Position numbers and translations under genes: made by a program. From positions 1-32,958 of the forward strand of contig JAJKJM010000100.1 in NCBI GenBank assembly GCA_021153985.1: 32,958 nt of DNA. Reading direction: 5' to 3'. Below the pieces are notes generated by a model. It did no database searches, was not told where the DNA came from, and saw only the letters and a list, made by a program, of their open reading frames with translations. This DNA comes from Polaromonas sp. GTDB taxonomy: Bacteria > Pseudomonadota > Gammaproteobacteria > Burkholderiales > Burkholderiaceae_C. How positions within the stretch are numbered: position 1 is the first letter of the stretch; each line of letters begins with the position of its first letter. Positions 7,736 to 15,253 of the stretch are shown here, one piece after another.

Positions 7736-8656
7736 ATGAACGTCAAAGAAAAACTTCAAGCGCTCCTGAATCAGCTTAACACGGTCATCGTCGGCAAGCC
7801 GGTACAGGTGCAGGATTGTGTCGCCTGCCTGCTGGCCGGCGGCCACCTGCTGATTGAGGACGTCCCCGGGGTGGGAAAAACCACGCTGGCCCACGCCCTG
7901 TCGCGCTCCTTCGGCCTGCAATTCTCGCGGGTGCAGTTCACCGCCGACCTGATGCCCAGCGATTTGTCCGGCGTGTCAATTTACGAGCGGCAAAAGGAAA
8001 GCTTTGTGTTTCACCCGGGGCCGGTTTTCGCCCAGGTGCTGCTGGCCGACGAAATCAACCGGGCCAGCCCCAAGACCCAAAGCGCCCTGCTGGAAGCCAT
8101 GGAGGAAAAGCAGGTCACCGTGGAAGGCGAAACCCGCCCCCTGCCCCTGCCGTTTTTTGTGATCGCCACGCAGAACCCGCACGATCAGCTCGGCACCTAC
8201 GCCTTGCCCGAATCGCAGCTGGACCGCTTTCACATGCGGATTTCGCTGGGCTACCCCGACCGGGCGGCCGAGCGCGAGCTTCTGCGCGGCGCCGACCGGC
8301 GCGACATGGTTGAGCAACTGCCCGCCCTGCTAACGCCGCACGACCTGCTGGAGCTGCAACAAATGGTGAGCCAGATTCACGCAGCGGAGCCCTTGCTCAA
8401 TTACCTGCAGGACCTGGTAGCGGCGACCCGTTCAGGCCGCTGGTTTTTGCAGGGCCTGAGCCCGCGGGCCGGCATCGCCATCATGCGGGCCGCCAAAGCG
8501 CAGGCTTTTCTGAACAAACGCGACTATGTGGCGCCGGACGATATTGCCGCCGTGCTGCCACAAACCGCCGCGCACCGGCTCGTCCCGGTCAGTGATGCCG
8601 GCCGGGGGCCGGTTGAGCAAGTACGTGCCATGCTCGAAGCCGTTCCGCTGCCGTGA
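7736..8656 (+). CDS. MoxR-family AAA+ ATPase
   Basis: A 306-residue MoxR-type AAA+ ATPase, a cytoplasmic chaperone-like enzyme thought to help assemble or activate partner proteins. Walker A is DVPGVGKTT (Lys48), Walker B is VLLADEINRA (Asp105, Glu106), followed by SPKTQSALLEAMEEKQVTVE and sensor-1 ATQNP (Asn147). The C-terminal lid includes the Arg-rich SPRAGIAIMRAAKAQA segment. I chose the ATG at 7736 (MNVKEKLQAL); an in-frame TTG at 7727 is possible but lacks support. It is followed by a DUF58 gene and a DUF3488/transglutaminase gene, the standard MoxR-DUF58-TgpA arrangement, so its likely client is that membrane system. Confidence 0.95.
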   Translation: MNVKEKLQALLNQLNTVIVGKPVQVQDCVACLLAGGHLLIEDVPGVGKTTLAHALSRSFGLQFSRVQFTADLMPSDLSGVSIYERQKESFVFHPGPVFAQVLLADEINRASPKTQSALLEAMEEKQVTVEGETRPLPLPFFVIATQNPHDQLGTYALPESQLDRFHMRISLGYPDRAAERELLRGADRRDMVEQLPALLTPHDLLELQQMVSQIHAAEPLLNYLQDLVAATRSGRWFLQGLSPRAGIAIMRAAKAQAFLNKRDYVAPDDIAAVLPQTAAHRLVPVSDAGRGPVEQVRAMLEAVPLP

Positions 8657-8696
8657 CGGCTTAACCCCTTAAGCCCGCCCGAAAGCCGCTCTTTCT

Positions 8697-9716
8697 ATGG
8701 CCGCCCTGGCATCCATCCCCAATCCCTTCGCCTTCGTTCGCGGGCGCTTTCAAAAATGGTGGCAAAGCAAGCTGCCCTTTGCCGACAGCGTCACGCTCAC
8801 CCAGCGCAATGTCTACATCCTGCCGACGCGGCCGGGCCTGATGCTGGGTGTGACCTTGCTGACACTGCTGGTCGCCTCCATCAACTACCAGCTCAACCTG
8901 GGGTACATGCTGACCTTCCTGCTGGCCGGCAGCGCGCTCGTAGGCATGCATGTCTGCCACGGAACGCTGCGCGGGCTTGCTATGAATTTAGTAGCTCCTC
9001 ATGCACAGTACGCGGGGGCTACAGCCATTTTTGACATCAAACTCATGAACACCAGGCGCAGCACCCGCCACGGCATCGGCCTGAGCGTGCTCGACCCGCA
9101 CGACGTGGACCCGCAAAAAGGCAGCGAGCAGCACTGGGCCTGGACCGACGTGCCCGCGCAAGGCAGCAGCGTGGTGCAGGTGGCCTTCACACCGCCCCAG
9201 CGCGGCCTGCACCGCTTGCCCACGCTCACCGCTGAAACGCGCTTTCCGCTCGGCACCTTCCGTGTCTGGACGGTCTGGCGGCCGGCGGCGCAAATCCTGG
9301 TCTACCCCGCACCTGAACTCCACCCGCCGCCCCTGCCGCCCGGCGAACCCCGCTCCGGCGGCGCCGCTGCCGCTATGCGCGCGCAAAACAGCGGCGAATT
9401 CGACGGCGTGCGCGGTTACCGCCGCGGTGACCCGATGAAGCTGGTGGTCTGGAAAAAAGCGGCGAAAGATGATGGGCAAGGCAACGGCCTGGTGGTGCGC
9501 GACACGCAGCAGGCCCAGCGGCACGAACTCTGGCTGGACTTCGTCAACGCCGGGTCTGCGGGCGTTGAGCACAAGCTTTCGCGGCTGTGCGCGTGGGTGT
9601 TGATGGCTGACAAACTCTCTTTGGACTATGGACTGCGGTTGCCTGCGTTGGAGATCAAGCCTGCTAGTGGGGAGGCGCATAAGAGGCTTTGTCTTGAGGC
9701 GTTGGCGGTATGCTGA
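8697..9716 (+). CDS. DUF58-domain protein (MoxR partner)
   Basis: A 339-residue protein with two adjacent hydrophobic segments near residues 40-80 (LMLGVTLLTLLVASINYQLN and a following LTFLLAGSALVGM) and a cytoplasmic C-terminal part carrying the DUF58 hallmark GEFDGVRGYRRGDPMKLVVW (about residues 232-251). DUF58 proteins are encoded beside moxR and resemble von Willebrand A-type domains; the molecular role is not settled. It starts 40 bp after moxR. Residues ~95-113 are encoded by DNA that matches a dispersed genomic repeat. The last ~90 bp use codons unlike the rest (AGG, CTT, TGT, TTG), just before the large palindromic element, but the C-terminus (KRLCLEALAVC) still looks family-like, so the gene appears intact. 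Confidence 0.9.
   Translation: MAALASIPNPFAFVRGRFQKWWQSKLPFADSVTLTQRNVYILPTRPGLMLGVTLLTLLVASINYQLNLGYMLTFLLAGSALVGMHVCHGTLRGLAMNLVAPHAQYAGATAIFDIKLMNTRRSTRHGIGLSVLDPHDVDPQKGSEQHWAWTDVPAQGSSVVQVAFTPPQRGLHRLPTLTAETRFPLGTFRVWTVWRPAAQILVYPAPELHPPPLPPGEPRSGGAAAAMRAQNSGEFDGVRGYRRGDPMKLVVWKKAAKDDGQGNGLVVRDTQQAQRHELWLDFVNAGSAGVEHKLSRLCAWVLMADKLSLDYGLRLPALEIKPASGEAHKRLCLEALAVC
8979..9035 (+). repeat. Copy of the ~60 bp dispersed repeat, inside a coding region
   Basis: The DNA reads GCTATGAATTTAGTAGCTCC, then CGGGGGCTACAGCCATTTTT. It follows the same block order as the intergenic copies at 485-548 and 29398-29451. Here it is read in frame as residues ~95-113 of the DUF58 protein (LAMNLVAPHAQYAGATAIFD). 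A/T content is higher than in the flanking codons. Confidence 0.6.
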
Positions 9717-9786
9717 GGGGTGTTTTTTTTCGACCGGAGTGGCCTTTGCTGAGTGCGGCTGGCCGGGGGTTGCCCGGCGGCAACTC

Positions 9787-9814
9787 ACTTTCTCTTGCTT
9801 CGCCAAGAGAAAGT
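9787..9814 (+). repeat. Stem-loop in left arm of the large palindrome
   Basis: ACTTTCTCTTG, loop CTTCGC, then CAAGAGAAAGT: a perfect 11-bp stem with a 6-nt loop. Its counterpart in the right arm keeps the loop and the pairing while changing three base pairs. Confidence 0.8.
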
Positions 9815-10053
9815 AAGCAAAGAGAAGGCGACCCTACTTGCTGCGTCCCTTCGCTTCGCTACGGGCAACCTGCGGTGCTCGGTCCAGACGGGGTCTCGCT
9901 AAACTCGCTTCGCTCAAACAACGCGATCCCTGATCCGTCTGGCCCTGCGCTCCTCGGCGCATCCAGAAGGGGTGGGGAGATGGAATACCAATACCGAATA
10001 CCCAAACAACCGAACTCCCAACAGCCGAAGACAGAACCCCGAATACCTGAAGA

Positions 10054-10083
10054 AACAAGGACTCGCCATGGCGAGTCCTTGTT
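10054..10083. repeat. Perfect 30-bp central palindrome
   Basis: AACAAGGACTCGCCA is followed directly by its exact reverse complement, with no spacer. It marks the symmetry centre of the large element, and on RNA would extend the long hairpin to its tip. Confidence 0.85.
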
Positions 10084-10292
10084 GGTATTGGATTTGGTTT
10101 TGGTATTTGTCCCCGCTCCCGATCCCGATTGCCCCTTGTGGATGTGCCGAGGAGCGCAGGGCCAGACGGATCAGGGCAAAAACTTGTTTGAGCGTAGCGA
10201 GTTGTTTTTGACCCCGGCTGGACCGAGCACCGCAGGTTGCCCCGGAGCGAAGCGCAGGGGACGCAGGAACCAGGGTCGCCTTTCTTTTGCTT

Positions 10293-10320
10293 ACTTTTCT
10301 TTGGCGAAGCAAAGAAAAGT
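10293..10320 (-). repeat. Stem-loop in right arm of the large palindrome
   Basis: The plus strand reads ACTTTTCTTTG, loop GCGAAG, CAAAGAAAAGT, a perfect 11-bp stem. Read in arm orientation it matches the left stem-loop with the same loop and three compensated base-pair changes. Confidence 0.8.
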
Positions 10321-10419
10321 GAGTTGCCGCCGGGCAACCCCCGGCCAGCCGCCCCCAACAAAGACCCCTGCAACAAGAGCAACCACAGCCAAAAGCCCAA
10401 GCGGCCAGCAGGAGACCCC

Positions 10420-12435
10420 ATGCTGAAACGCCTCAACGCCTTGCCCCGCGACACCCGCGACACCCTGTTCCTCCTGCTGGTAATCGCCTGGGTTCTGCTG
10501 CCGCAGGTCAACGAACTACCACTGTGGTGCAGCGCACTCGCGGGTGCGGTGCTCGTCTGGCGCGGCTGGCTGGCGCTGAAAGCCCGCCCGTTGCCTGGCC
10601 GGTGGTGGCTGCTGGCCTTGCTGGCCATCACCATCGCGGCGACCGCTGCGACCTACCGCACCTTGCTGGGCCGTGATGCCAGCGTCACCCTGCTGGTGGT
10701 GCTGCTGACGCTCAAGACACTGGAATTGCGTGCGCGGCGCGATGCCTTTGTGGTTTTTTTCCTCGGCTTTTTCTGCATGCTGAGCAACTTCTTTTATTCG
10801 CAGTCCCTGCTCACTGCCTTCAGCATGTTGCTGGGCTTGTTGGGCCTGCTGACGGTACTGGTGAATGCCCATCTGCCGGTCGGCAAGCCGCCGCTGTTGC
10901 AGGCCGCCAGGACAGCCGGTGGGATGGCGCTGCTGGGTGCGCCCATCATGCTGGTGCTGTTTCTGTTCTTTCCGCGCCTGGAACCCTTGTGGGGCGTGCC
11001 GGGCGACGCCATGACGGGCCGCAGCGGCCTGAGCGGGTCGATGCAGGTGGGCACCATTGCCACGCTGGCGCTGGACCAGAGCGTGGCCATGCGCATCAAA
11101 TTTGAAGGCCCCCCGCCGCCGGCGCAAGACCTGTATTTTCGCGGCCCTGTGATGTCCAGTTTTGACGGACAGCAATGGCGCCCGCCCCGCTTCAACAGCG
11201 CGGAGCGCTACGGCGTCACGGCCAACCTCACTCTTCTGGGCACGCCAGTCAGCTACGAAGTCACGCTGGAGCCTACCAACCGCCCCTGGTTGTTTGTGAT
11301 GGAAGCAGCCGCGCAAAACCCTGCGCCCCCGGGATACCAAAGCCTGATGCAGGCCGACTTGCAGTGGCTGGTGAACCGCCCCATTACCGACCTTGTGCGC
11401 TACAAGGCGCAAAGCCATGTCGACTTCAGGCACGGGCCGTTGCAGCGCGTTCCCGGGCTGCAGGAATTCCTGGACCTCCCCGCCGGCTTCAATCCACGCA
11501 CGCGGATACTGGCCGCTGAAATTCTCCGCGATCCCCGCAATGCGGGCGCGAACACCGCAGGCCTGGTGCGCGCCGTGATGGACCGCCTGCGCACGGGCGG
11601 CTACGCCTACACCCTGAACCCCGGCGTCTACGGCGTGCACACGGCCGACGAATTCTGGTTCGACCGCAAGCAAGGGTTCTGCGAACACATCGCCTCGTCC
11701 TTCGTAATCCTGATGCGGGCCATGGACATCCCGGCGCGCATCGTCACCGGCTACCAGGGCGGCAAGATGAACACCGTGGACGGCTTCTGGACGGTGCGGC
11801 AAAGCGATGCCCACGCCTGGGCCGAAGTCTGGCAGGCGGGCCAGGGATGGGTGCGGGTTGACCCGACCTCCGCCGTCGCGCCGAGCCGCATCGGGGACTT
11901 CGAGCGGCTGGCCGCGCCGGACGGCGTGATGGCACAGGCCCTGAGGTCATTCAGCCCTACCTTGCTGGCCCAGCTGCGCTCATCCTGGGAAGCCATCAAC
12001 AACAGCTGGAACCAGTGGATCCTCAACTACACGCAGGAAAGGCAGCTTGACCTGCTCAAGGACTTCGGTTTTGAGTCGCCCAGCTGGGAAGACCTGAGCC
12101 ATCTTCTGCTGGGCATCATTGTGGTGGCCGCGCTGCTGGGCGCCGGCTGGACGCTCTGGGACCGCGCGCAGCACGACCCCTGGCTGCGCCTGCTGGCCCG
12201 TGCGCGCAAGCGGCTTGTACCGGCCGGCATTGACAGCACGCCGGCCACGTCGCCGCGCCAGCTGGCCGTGCTGGTGCAGCAAAAGTACGGCACCGGGCCC
12301 GGCGGGCAAGGCCAGGCCCTGCATGACTGGCTGGTGCGGCTGGAGCTGCAGCGCTATGCGGGCGCGTCCGGCGATGAGCGGCTTGAGTTGAACCGGCTCC
12401 GGCAGGAATTCGACCAGCTGGCATGGCCCGCTTAA
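10420..12435 (+). CDS. tgpA: TgpA-like membrane transglutaminase (DUF3488 - transglutaminase - DUF4129)
   Basis: A 671-residue inner-membrane protein. The N-terminal ~190 residues form about six hydrophobic segments (DUF3488/TgpA_N). A periplasmic transglutaminase-like domain follows, with the papain-type triad: Cys421 in KQGFCEHIASS, His465 in SDAHAWAEVW and Asp481 in VRVDPTSAVAP. A further TM segment near residues 560-580 and a DUF4129-like C-terminal domain complete it. TgpA of Pseudomonas aeruginosa has this layout and is reported essential there; its substrate is not firmly known. I chose the ATG at 10420, with CAGGAG eight bases upstream. A longer frame upstream only reads through the palindromic repeat. 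It belongs with moxR and DUF58 but is displaced by the 626-bp element, so expression may depend on read-through or its own promoter. Confidence 0.93.
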   Translation: MLKRLNALPRDTRDTLFLLLVIAWVLLPQVNELPLWCSALAGAVLVWRGWLALKARPLPGRWWLLALLAITIAATAATYRTLLGRDASVTLLVVLLTLKTLELRARRDAFVVFFLGFFCMLSNFFYSQSLLTAFSMLLGLLGLLTVLVNAHLPVGKPPLLQAARTAGGMALLGAPIMLVLFLFFPRLEPLWGVPGDAMTGRSGLSGSMQVGTIATLALDQSVAMRIKFEGPPPPAQDLYFRGPVMSSFDGQQWRPPRFNSAERYGVTANLTLLGTPVSYEVTLEPTNRPWLFVMEAAAQNPAPPGYQSLMQADLQWLVNRPITDLVRYKAQSHVDFRHGPLQRVPGLQEFLDLPAGFNPRTRILAAEILRDPRNAGANTAGLVRAVMDRLRTGGYAYTLNPGVYGVHTADEFWFDRKQGFCEHIASSFVILMRAMDIPARIVTGYQGGKMNTVDGFWTVRQSDAHAWAEVWQAGQGWVRVDPTSAVAPSRIGDFERLAAPDGVMAQALRSFSPTLLAQLRSSWEAINNSWNQWILNYTQERQLDLLKDFGFESPSWEDLSHLLLGIIVVAALLGAGWTLWDRAQHDPWLRLLARARKRLVPAGIDSTPATSPRQLAVLVQQKYGTGPGGQGQALHDWLVRLELQRYAGASGDERLELNRLRQEFDQLAWPA

Positions 12436-12484
12436 AATCAGGCCTGCTCCAGCCCATGCCGTTCTCCCCACACCGCACTGCCCA

Positions 12485-13573
12485 ATGCCCTTTTACCGCG
12501 CCGGATCTGCTCTTTTATTGATAGCTGCTTGCACAAGCGCCGCCTGGGCTGGCGACGGAAAACCTGCAAAAAAAACCGTGGCCGCCAAACCGGCGCAGGC
12601 GCAAGGCCCCTTGTATTCCACACGCCCGGATGCCATGCAGTTTGCCGACGACATGGCCGCGCGCCGCGACCTTGACCCGGACTGGGTGCGTGACGCCATC
12701 GGCCAGTCGCGCTACAACGCCACCGTCGTGCGCCTGATGCAACCGCCCACCAAGGCTTTCGTCAAGAATTGGCGGGTTTACCGCAGCCGTTTTATCGACC
12801 CTGTACGCATCGAGGCCGGCCGGCGCTTCTGGCTGGAAAACCAGCAGACCCTGGAGCGCGCCGAAAAAGAGTACGGCGTGCCCGCTGAAATCATCGTCGG
12901 CATCATTGGCGTAGAGTCCATCTACGGCCGCGACACCGGCAGCTTTCGCGTGATGGACGCCCTCACCACGCTGGCCTTCGATTTCCCGGCCAACCATCCG
13001 CGCGCCAAAGAGCGCAGCGAATTCTTCAAAGGGGAAATCGAGCAATTCCTGACCCTGCAAAACCGGCTTGAGGCCAACCCCTTCGACGCGCGCGGCAGCT
13101 TCGCCGGCGCGATGGGCATGCCGCAGTTCATGCCCTCCAGCCGGGTCAAATACGCGGTGGACTTCGACGGCGACGGCAACATCGACCTGACGGGCAGCCC
13201 CGCCGACGTGATCGGCTCGGTCGCCAGTTATTTCAAGGCCTTCAACTGGCAGCCCGGCATGCCCACGCACTACCCGGTGAGCTTTGACAAAAGCCGCCTG
13301 GACATGGACGCGCTGATGGCGCCGGACATCCTGCCCACCTTCAACGTGGCCAGCTTCACCGCCAAAGGCGCGGTGCTCGAAGGCCCGGCCCTGCAGCATC
13401 AGGGCCCGCTCGCCTTGGTCGAGTTGCTGAACGGGCAGGACGCGCCGCAGTACGTCGCCGGCACTGAAAACTTCTATGCCATCACCCGCTACAACTGGAG
13501 CAGTTATTACGCGATGGCGGTGATTGAGCTGGGGCGGGAAGTGGCGGCCCGGGCGAAGTCAACCACACCGTAA
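12485..13573 (+). CDS. mltB: Lytic murein transglycosylase B (MltB-like)
   Basis: A 362-residue peptidoglycan lytic transglycosylase, which cleaves the MurNAc-GlcNAc bond with 1,6-anhydro product. The catalytic Glu is Glu144 in IIGVESIYGRDTG, and the later GSFAGAMGMPQFMPSS and DFDGDGNIDL segments (the latter EF-hand-like) are standard MltB/SltB1 features. The N-terminus RAGSALLLIAACTSAAWAG is a signal peptide. IAAC at 13-16 fits a lipobox (Cys16), so a lipoprotein is likely, although AWA at 19-21 could be a signal peptidase I site. This signal-peptide region is encoded by sequence resembling the dispersed ~60 bp repeat. It starts 49 bp after tgpA on the same strand and converges on the next gene. 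Confidence 0.93.
   Translation: MPFYRAGSALLLIAACTSAAWAGDGKPAKKTVAAKPAQAQGPLYSTRPDAMQFADDMAARRDLDPDWVRDAIGQSRYNATVVRLMQPPTKAFVKNWRVYRSRFIDPVRIEAGRRFWLENQQTLERAEKEYGVPAEIIVGIIGVESIYGRDTGSFRVMDALTTLAFDFPANHPRAKERSEFFKGEIEQFLTLQNRLEANPFDARGSFAGAMGMPQFMPSSRVKYAVDFDGDGNIDLTGSPADVIGSVASYFKAFNWQPGMPTHYPVSFDKSRLDMDALMAPDILPTFNVASFTAKGAVLEGPALQHQGPLALVELLNGQDAPQYVAGTENFYAITRYNWSSYYAMAVIELGREVAARAKSTTP
12515..12552 (+). repeat. Partial dispersed-repeat match encoding the MltB signal peptide
   Basis: TTATTGATAGCTGCTTGCAC followed by AAGCGCCGCCTGGGCTGG resembles the first and last blocks of the dispersed repeat (compare 29398-29451). It encodes the hydrophobic core and candidate lipobox of MltB. The match is shorter than the other copies, and coincidence with a Leu/Ala-rich signal sequence is possible. 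Confidence 0.4.
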
Positions 13574-13603
13574 CGGGCGGGGCCGAGGCCGCGCTACTCG
13601 GGC

Positions 13604-14575
13604 TTACTCGGGCTTGATGTTCGCGCTCTTGACCAGCTTGCCCCAACGGTCCGCTTCCGACTTGATCAGGGCCGCGAACTGCTCAGGTGTGCCGCCACCG
13701 AGTTCGTTGCCCTGGCCCAGCATCTGCTCCCTGATGGTCGGGTCGGCCAGCGCCTTGTTGACGGTTTCGTTGAGCAACTTGATGAGAGCCGCGGGCGTAC
13801 CGGCCGGCGCGACCAAGCCTTGCCAGTTCTGCACCTCGAATCCCGGCACGCCGGCCTCAGCCATGGTGGGCAAATCAGGAAACAGCGGCGAACGCGTCTT
13901 GCTGGTGATGGCCAGTGCACGCAGCTTGCCGGCACGGACCGACGGCGCGGCCGAATACATCTGCTCGAACATCATGTCCACCTGGCCACCCATCAGGTCC
14001 GTCGTGGCGGGCGCGCCGCCTTTGTATGGAATGTGGACGATGGACAGTCCGGCCAGCGACTTGAACATTTCGCCCGACAGGTGGTGCGACCCACCCAGCC
14101 CGCCCGAGGCATACGACAGCTTGCCGGGGCTGGCCTTGGCGGCGGCGATGACGTCCTTGACGTTCTTGAAGGGCGAGTTTGCGGGAACCATCAGCACCAG
14201 CGGCCCCTTTTCGATCAGGCAGACCGGCACCAGATCCTTGGCCGGGTCAAAGTTGATCTTCTTGAACATGGTCGGATTGACCGCCAGGGGAGCAAAGTTA
14301 CCCATGCCGAGGACGTAGCCGTCTGGCTTCGCATGGGCAACTGCCTCGGTGCCGATGTTGCCGCCGGCGCCCGGCTTGTTGTCCACCAGCACCGGCTGGC
14401 CCAGCGCCGTGGAGATGAACCGGCCGATCTGGCGCGAACGCTGGTCGGCATTGCCGCCGGCCGAATAGGGGCAAATGAAAGTGATGGGTTTGCTGGGGTA
14501 TTTGTCCTGGGCCCAGGCCAGTGAAGGCAATGCGACGGCAATCGAAGTGGCTTGCAGGAGGTGGCGGCGTTTCAT
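13604..14575 (-). CDS. Bug/TctC-family tripartite tricarboxylate transporter substrate-binding protein
   Basis: A 323-residue periplasmic solute-binding protein of the Bug family, which is strongly expanded in Burkholderiales. It starts MKRRHLLQATSIAVALPSLA with an AWA cleavage site near residue 22. The mature part opens YPSKPITFICPYSAGGNADQ and carries VDNKPGAGGNIG, the family ligand-loop motif, plus PDGYVLGMG. Such proteins bind carboxylates or small aromatic acids for a TctAB-type transporter. No tctA/tctB lies nearby, so it is an orphan whose ligand cannot be told. It is convergent with mltB across 30 bp. Its 3' end carries an 11-bp tandem duplication (AAGCCCGAGTA twice) that spans the stop codon. 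Confidence 0.94.
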   Translation of the reverse strand: MKRRHLLQATSIAVALPSLAWAQDKYPSKPITFICPYSAGGNADQRSRQIGRFISTALGQPVLVDNKPGAGGNIGTEAVAHAKPDGYVLGMGNFAPLAVNPTMFKKINFDPAKDLVPVCLIEKGPLVLMVPANSPFKNVKDVIAAAKASPGKLSYASGGLGGSHHLSGEMFKSLAGLSIVHIPYKGGAPATTDLMGGQVDMMFEQMYSAAPSVRAGKLRALAITSKTRSPLFPDLPTMAEAGVPGFEVQNWQGLVAPAGTPAALIKLLNETVNKALADPTIREQMLGQGNELGGGTPEQFAALIKSEADRWGKLVKSANIKPE

Positions 14576-14795
14576 CGGGAATCCTTGTTATGAATGGTGT
14601 TCCCCAACCTTAATGAGCGTAGCTGTCAATCTGCTGCCATTGCGGACTGGTGGTTTCCCGTAGGGGTGGCCATGGCCATCCGGATCTTGAGTCCGGCAGA
14701 CGCCCAGTTCTCGGGACGAGACCCGCCCGGCGGGCAACGCTTCACCAAAGGCTGCGAATGAAAACCGCGGTCTGGCTCGATCCCGGGCGAAGAGG
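14576..14795. other. Intergenic region with short inverted repeats
   Basis: A 220-bp gap between the TIGR02594-like gene's stop and the Bug gene's start. It contains a TTGACA on the minus strand (14624-14629) without a well-placed -10, a GGCCATGGCC palindrome (14668-14677) and a 5-bp stem CCGGA/TCCGG (14680-14696). The downstream part may contain a terminator for the minus-strand unit above; nothing decisive was seen. Confidence 0.35.
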
Positions 14796-15230
14796 TCAGG
14801 CCGTCTTTTGCGAAGGCCAGCGATAGCCCAACACCGCGCTCAGCGGATAGAAATGCTCACGCACCTCATCTAGCTGGTTGCCGCCCCACAAATACACATA
14901 CTCCGCATCCGTGCGAAGAAAGAATCCGACGTGGCCCTTCCAGCCGGTGGGGTCTTCGCGCGACAAAACGGCGATGCAGCCGGGCACAGGTTCAGGGAGC
15001 GGTTCCCCCCACTCCAGCCATGAACGCGCCAGCGCGGACCCGGTGCCGGCGATGCCGACCTGGGCCAATGACCAATTCACGAATGAAGAACACCACGAGG
15101 CCTTGTCGTCATAGCCGGGAATATTGGTGAGTGCGTGGTACTCGGTGACACGGGGGTTGCTCTGACCCGGGGGGAATGTGCGCACGCCGGCTTCGGCGCG
15201 GGCGACTGGCATCCAGGAGGCGTGTTGCAT
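14796..15230 (-). CDS. TIGR02594-like Cys/His hydrolase (CHAP/NlpC-type fold)
   Basis: A 144-residue protein matching the TIGR02594 pattern. An opening WMPVARAEAGVRTF is followed by SNPRVTEYHALT, then DDKASWCSSFVNWSLAQVGI, ARSWLEWGEPL, KGHVGFFLRTD, LWGGNQLDEV and a VLGYRWP end. The likely nucleophile is Cys47 and the His is His100, as in CHAP/NlpC amidohydrolases that cut peptidoglycan peptides. Similar domains are also found as phage-type endolysins and secreted effectors. There is no signal peptide, so export would need another route. It follows a small membrane protein gene by 23 bp. Start site: no strong ribosome-binding site before ATG 15230; a second Met is at residue 7. Confidence 0.82.
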   Translation of the reverse strand: MQHASWMPVARAEAGVRTFPPGQSNPRVTEYHALTNIPGYDDKASWCSSFVNWSLAQVGIAGTGSALARSWLEWGEPLPEPVPGCIAVLSREDPTGWKGHVGFFLRTDAEYVYLWGGNQLDEVREHFYPLSAVLGYRWPSQKTA

Positions 15231-15253
15231 GGGGTTTGTGATGGAGACCGAAT

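Larger units (their letters stand above)
9741..10366. repeat. Large inverted-repeat (palindromic) element, ~626 bp
   Basis: The two halves are imperfect reverse complements over ~300 bp each. The outer end (GCGGCTGGCCGGGGGTTGCC at 9755 and its complement ending at 10352) matches perfectly for more than 30 bp. Similarity then stays high through blocks such as AACCTGCGGTGCTCGGTCCA and CTGATCCGTCTGGCCCTGCG. The centre is a perfect 30-bp palindrome (10054-10083). Each arm holds a local 11-bp stem-loop (9787-9814 and 10293-10320). No coding potential is believable: frames read as typical repeat translations. It separates DUF58 from tgpA, genes that are normally adjacent. I recall similar elements in Comamonadaceae genomes; copy number here is unknown. 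Confidence 0.85.

Noticed and set aside
9741-10366. Insertion sequence
   Set aside because: No transposase-like frame in any of the six frames and no target-site duplication visible at the edges; described as a palindromic repeat element instead.
10237-10419. N-terminal extension of tgpA by 61 codons
   Set aside because: The extension lies in the right arm of the palindrome; ATG 10420 has a good ribosome-binding site, and the protein then starts right before its first TM segment.
9710-10634. Several 80-270 codon open frames on both strands across the palindromic element
   Set aside because: They are translations of the inverted repeat (Ser/Arg/Pro-rich, mirrored between arms), have no ribosome-binding sites, and resemble typical spurious repeat ORFs rather than proteins.
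14660-14795. Possible tRNA or tRNA remnant (CTTGAGTC-like loop, CTCGATCCCGGGC-like arm)
   Set aside because: The arms cannot be assembled into a cloverleaf with proper spacing and acceptor stem.
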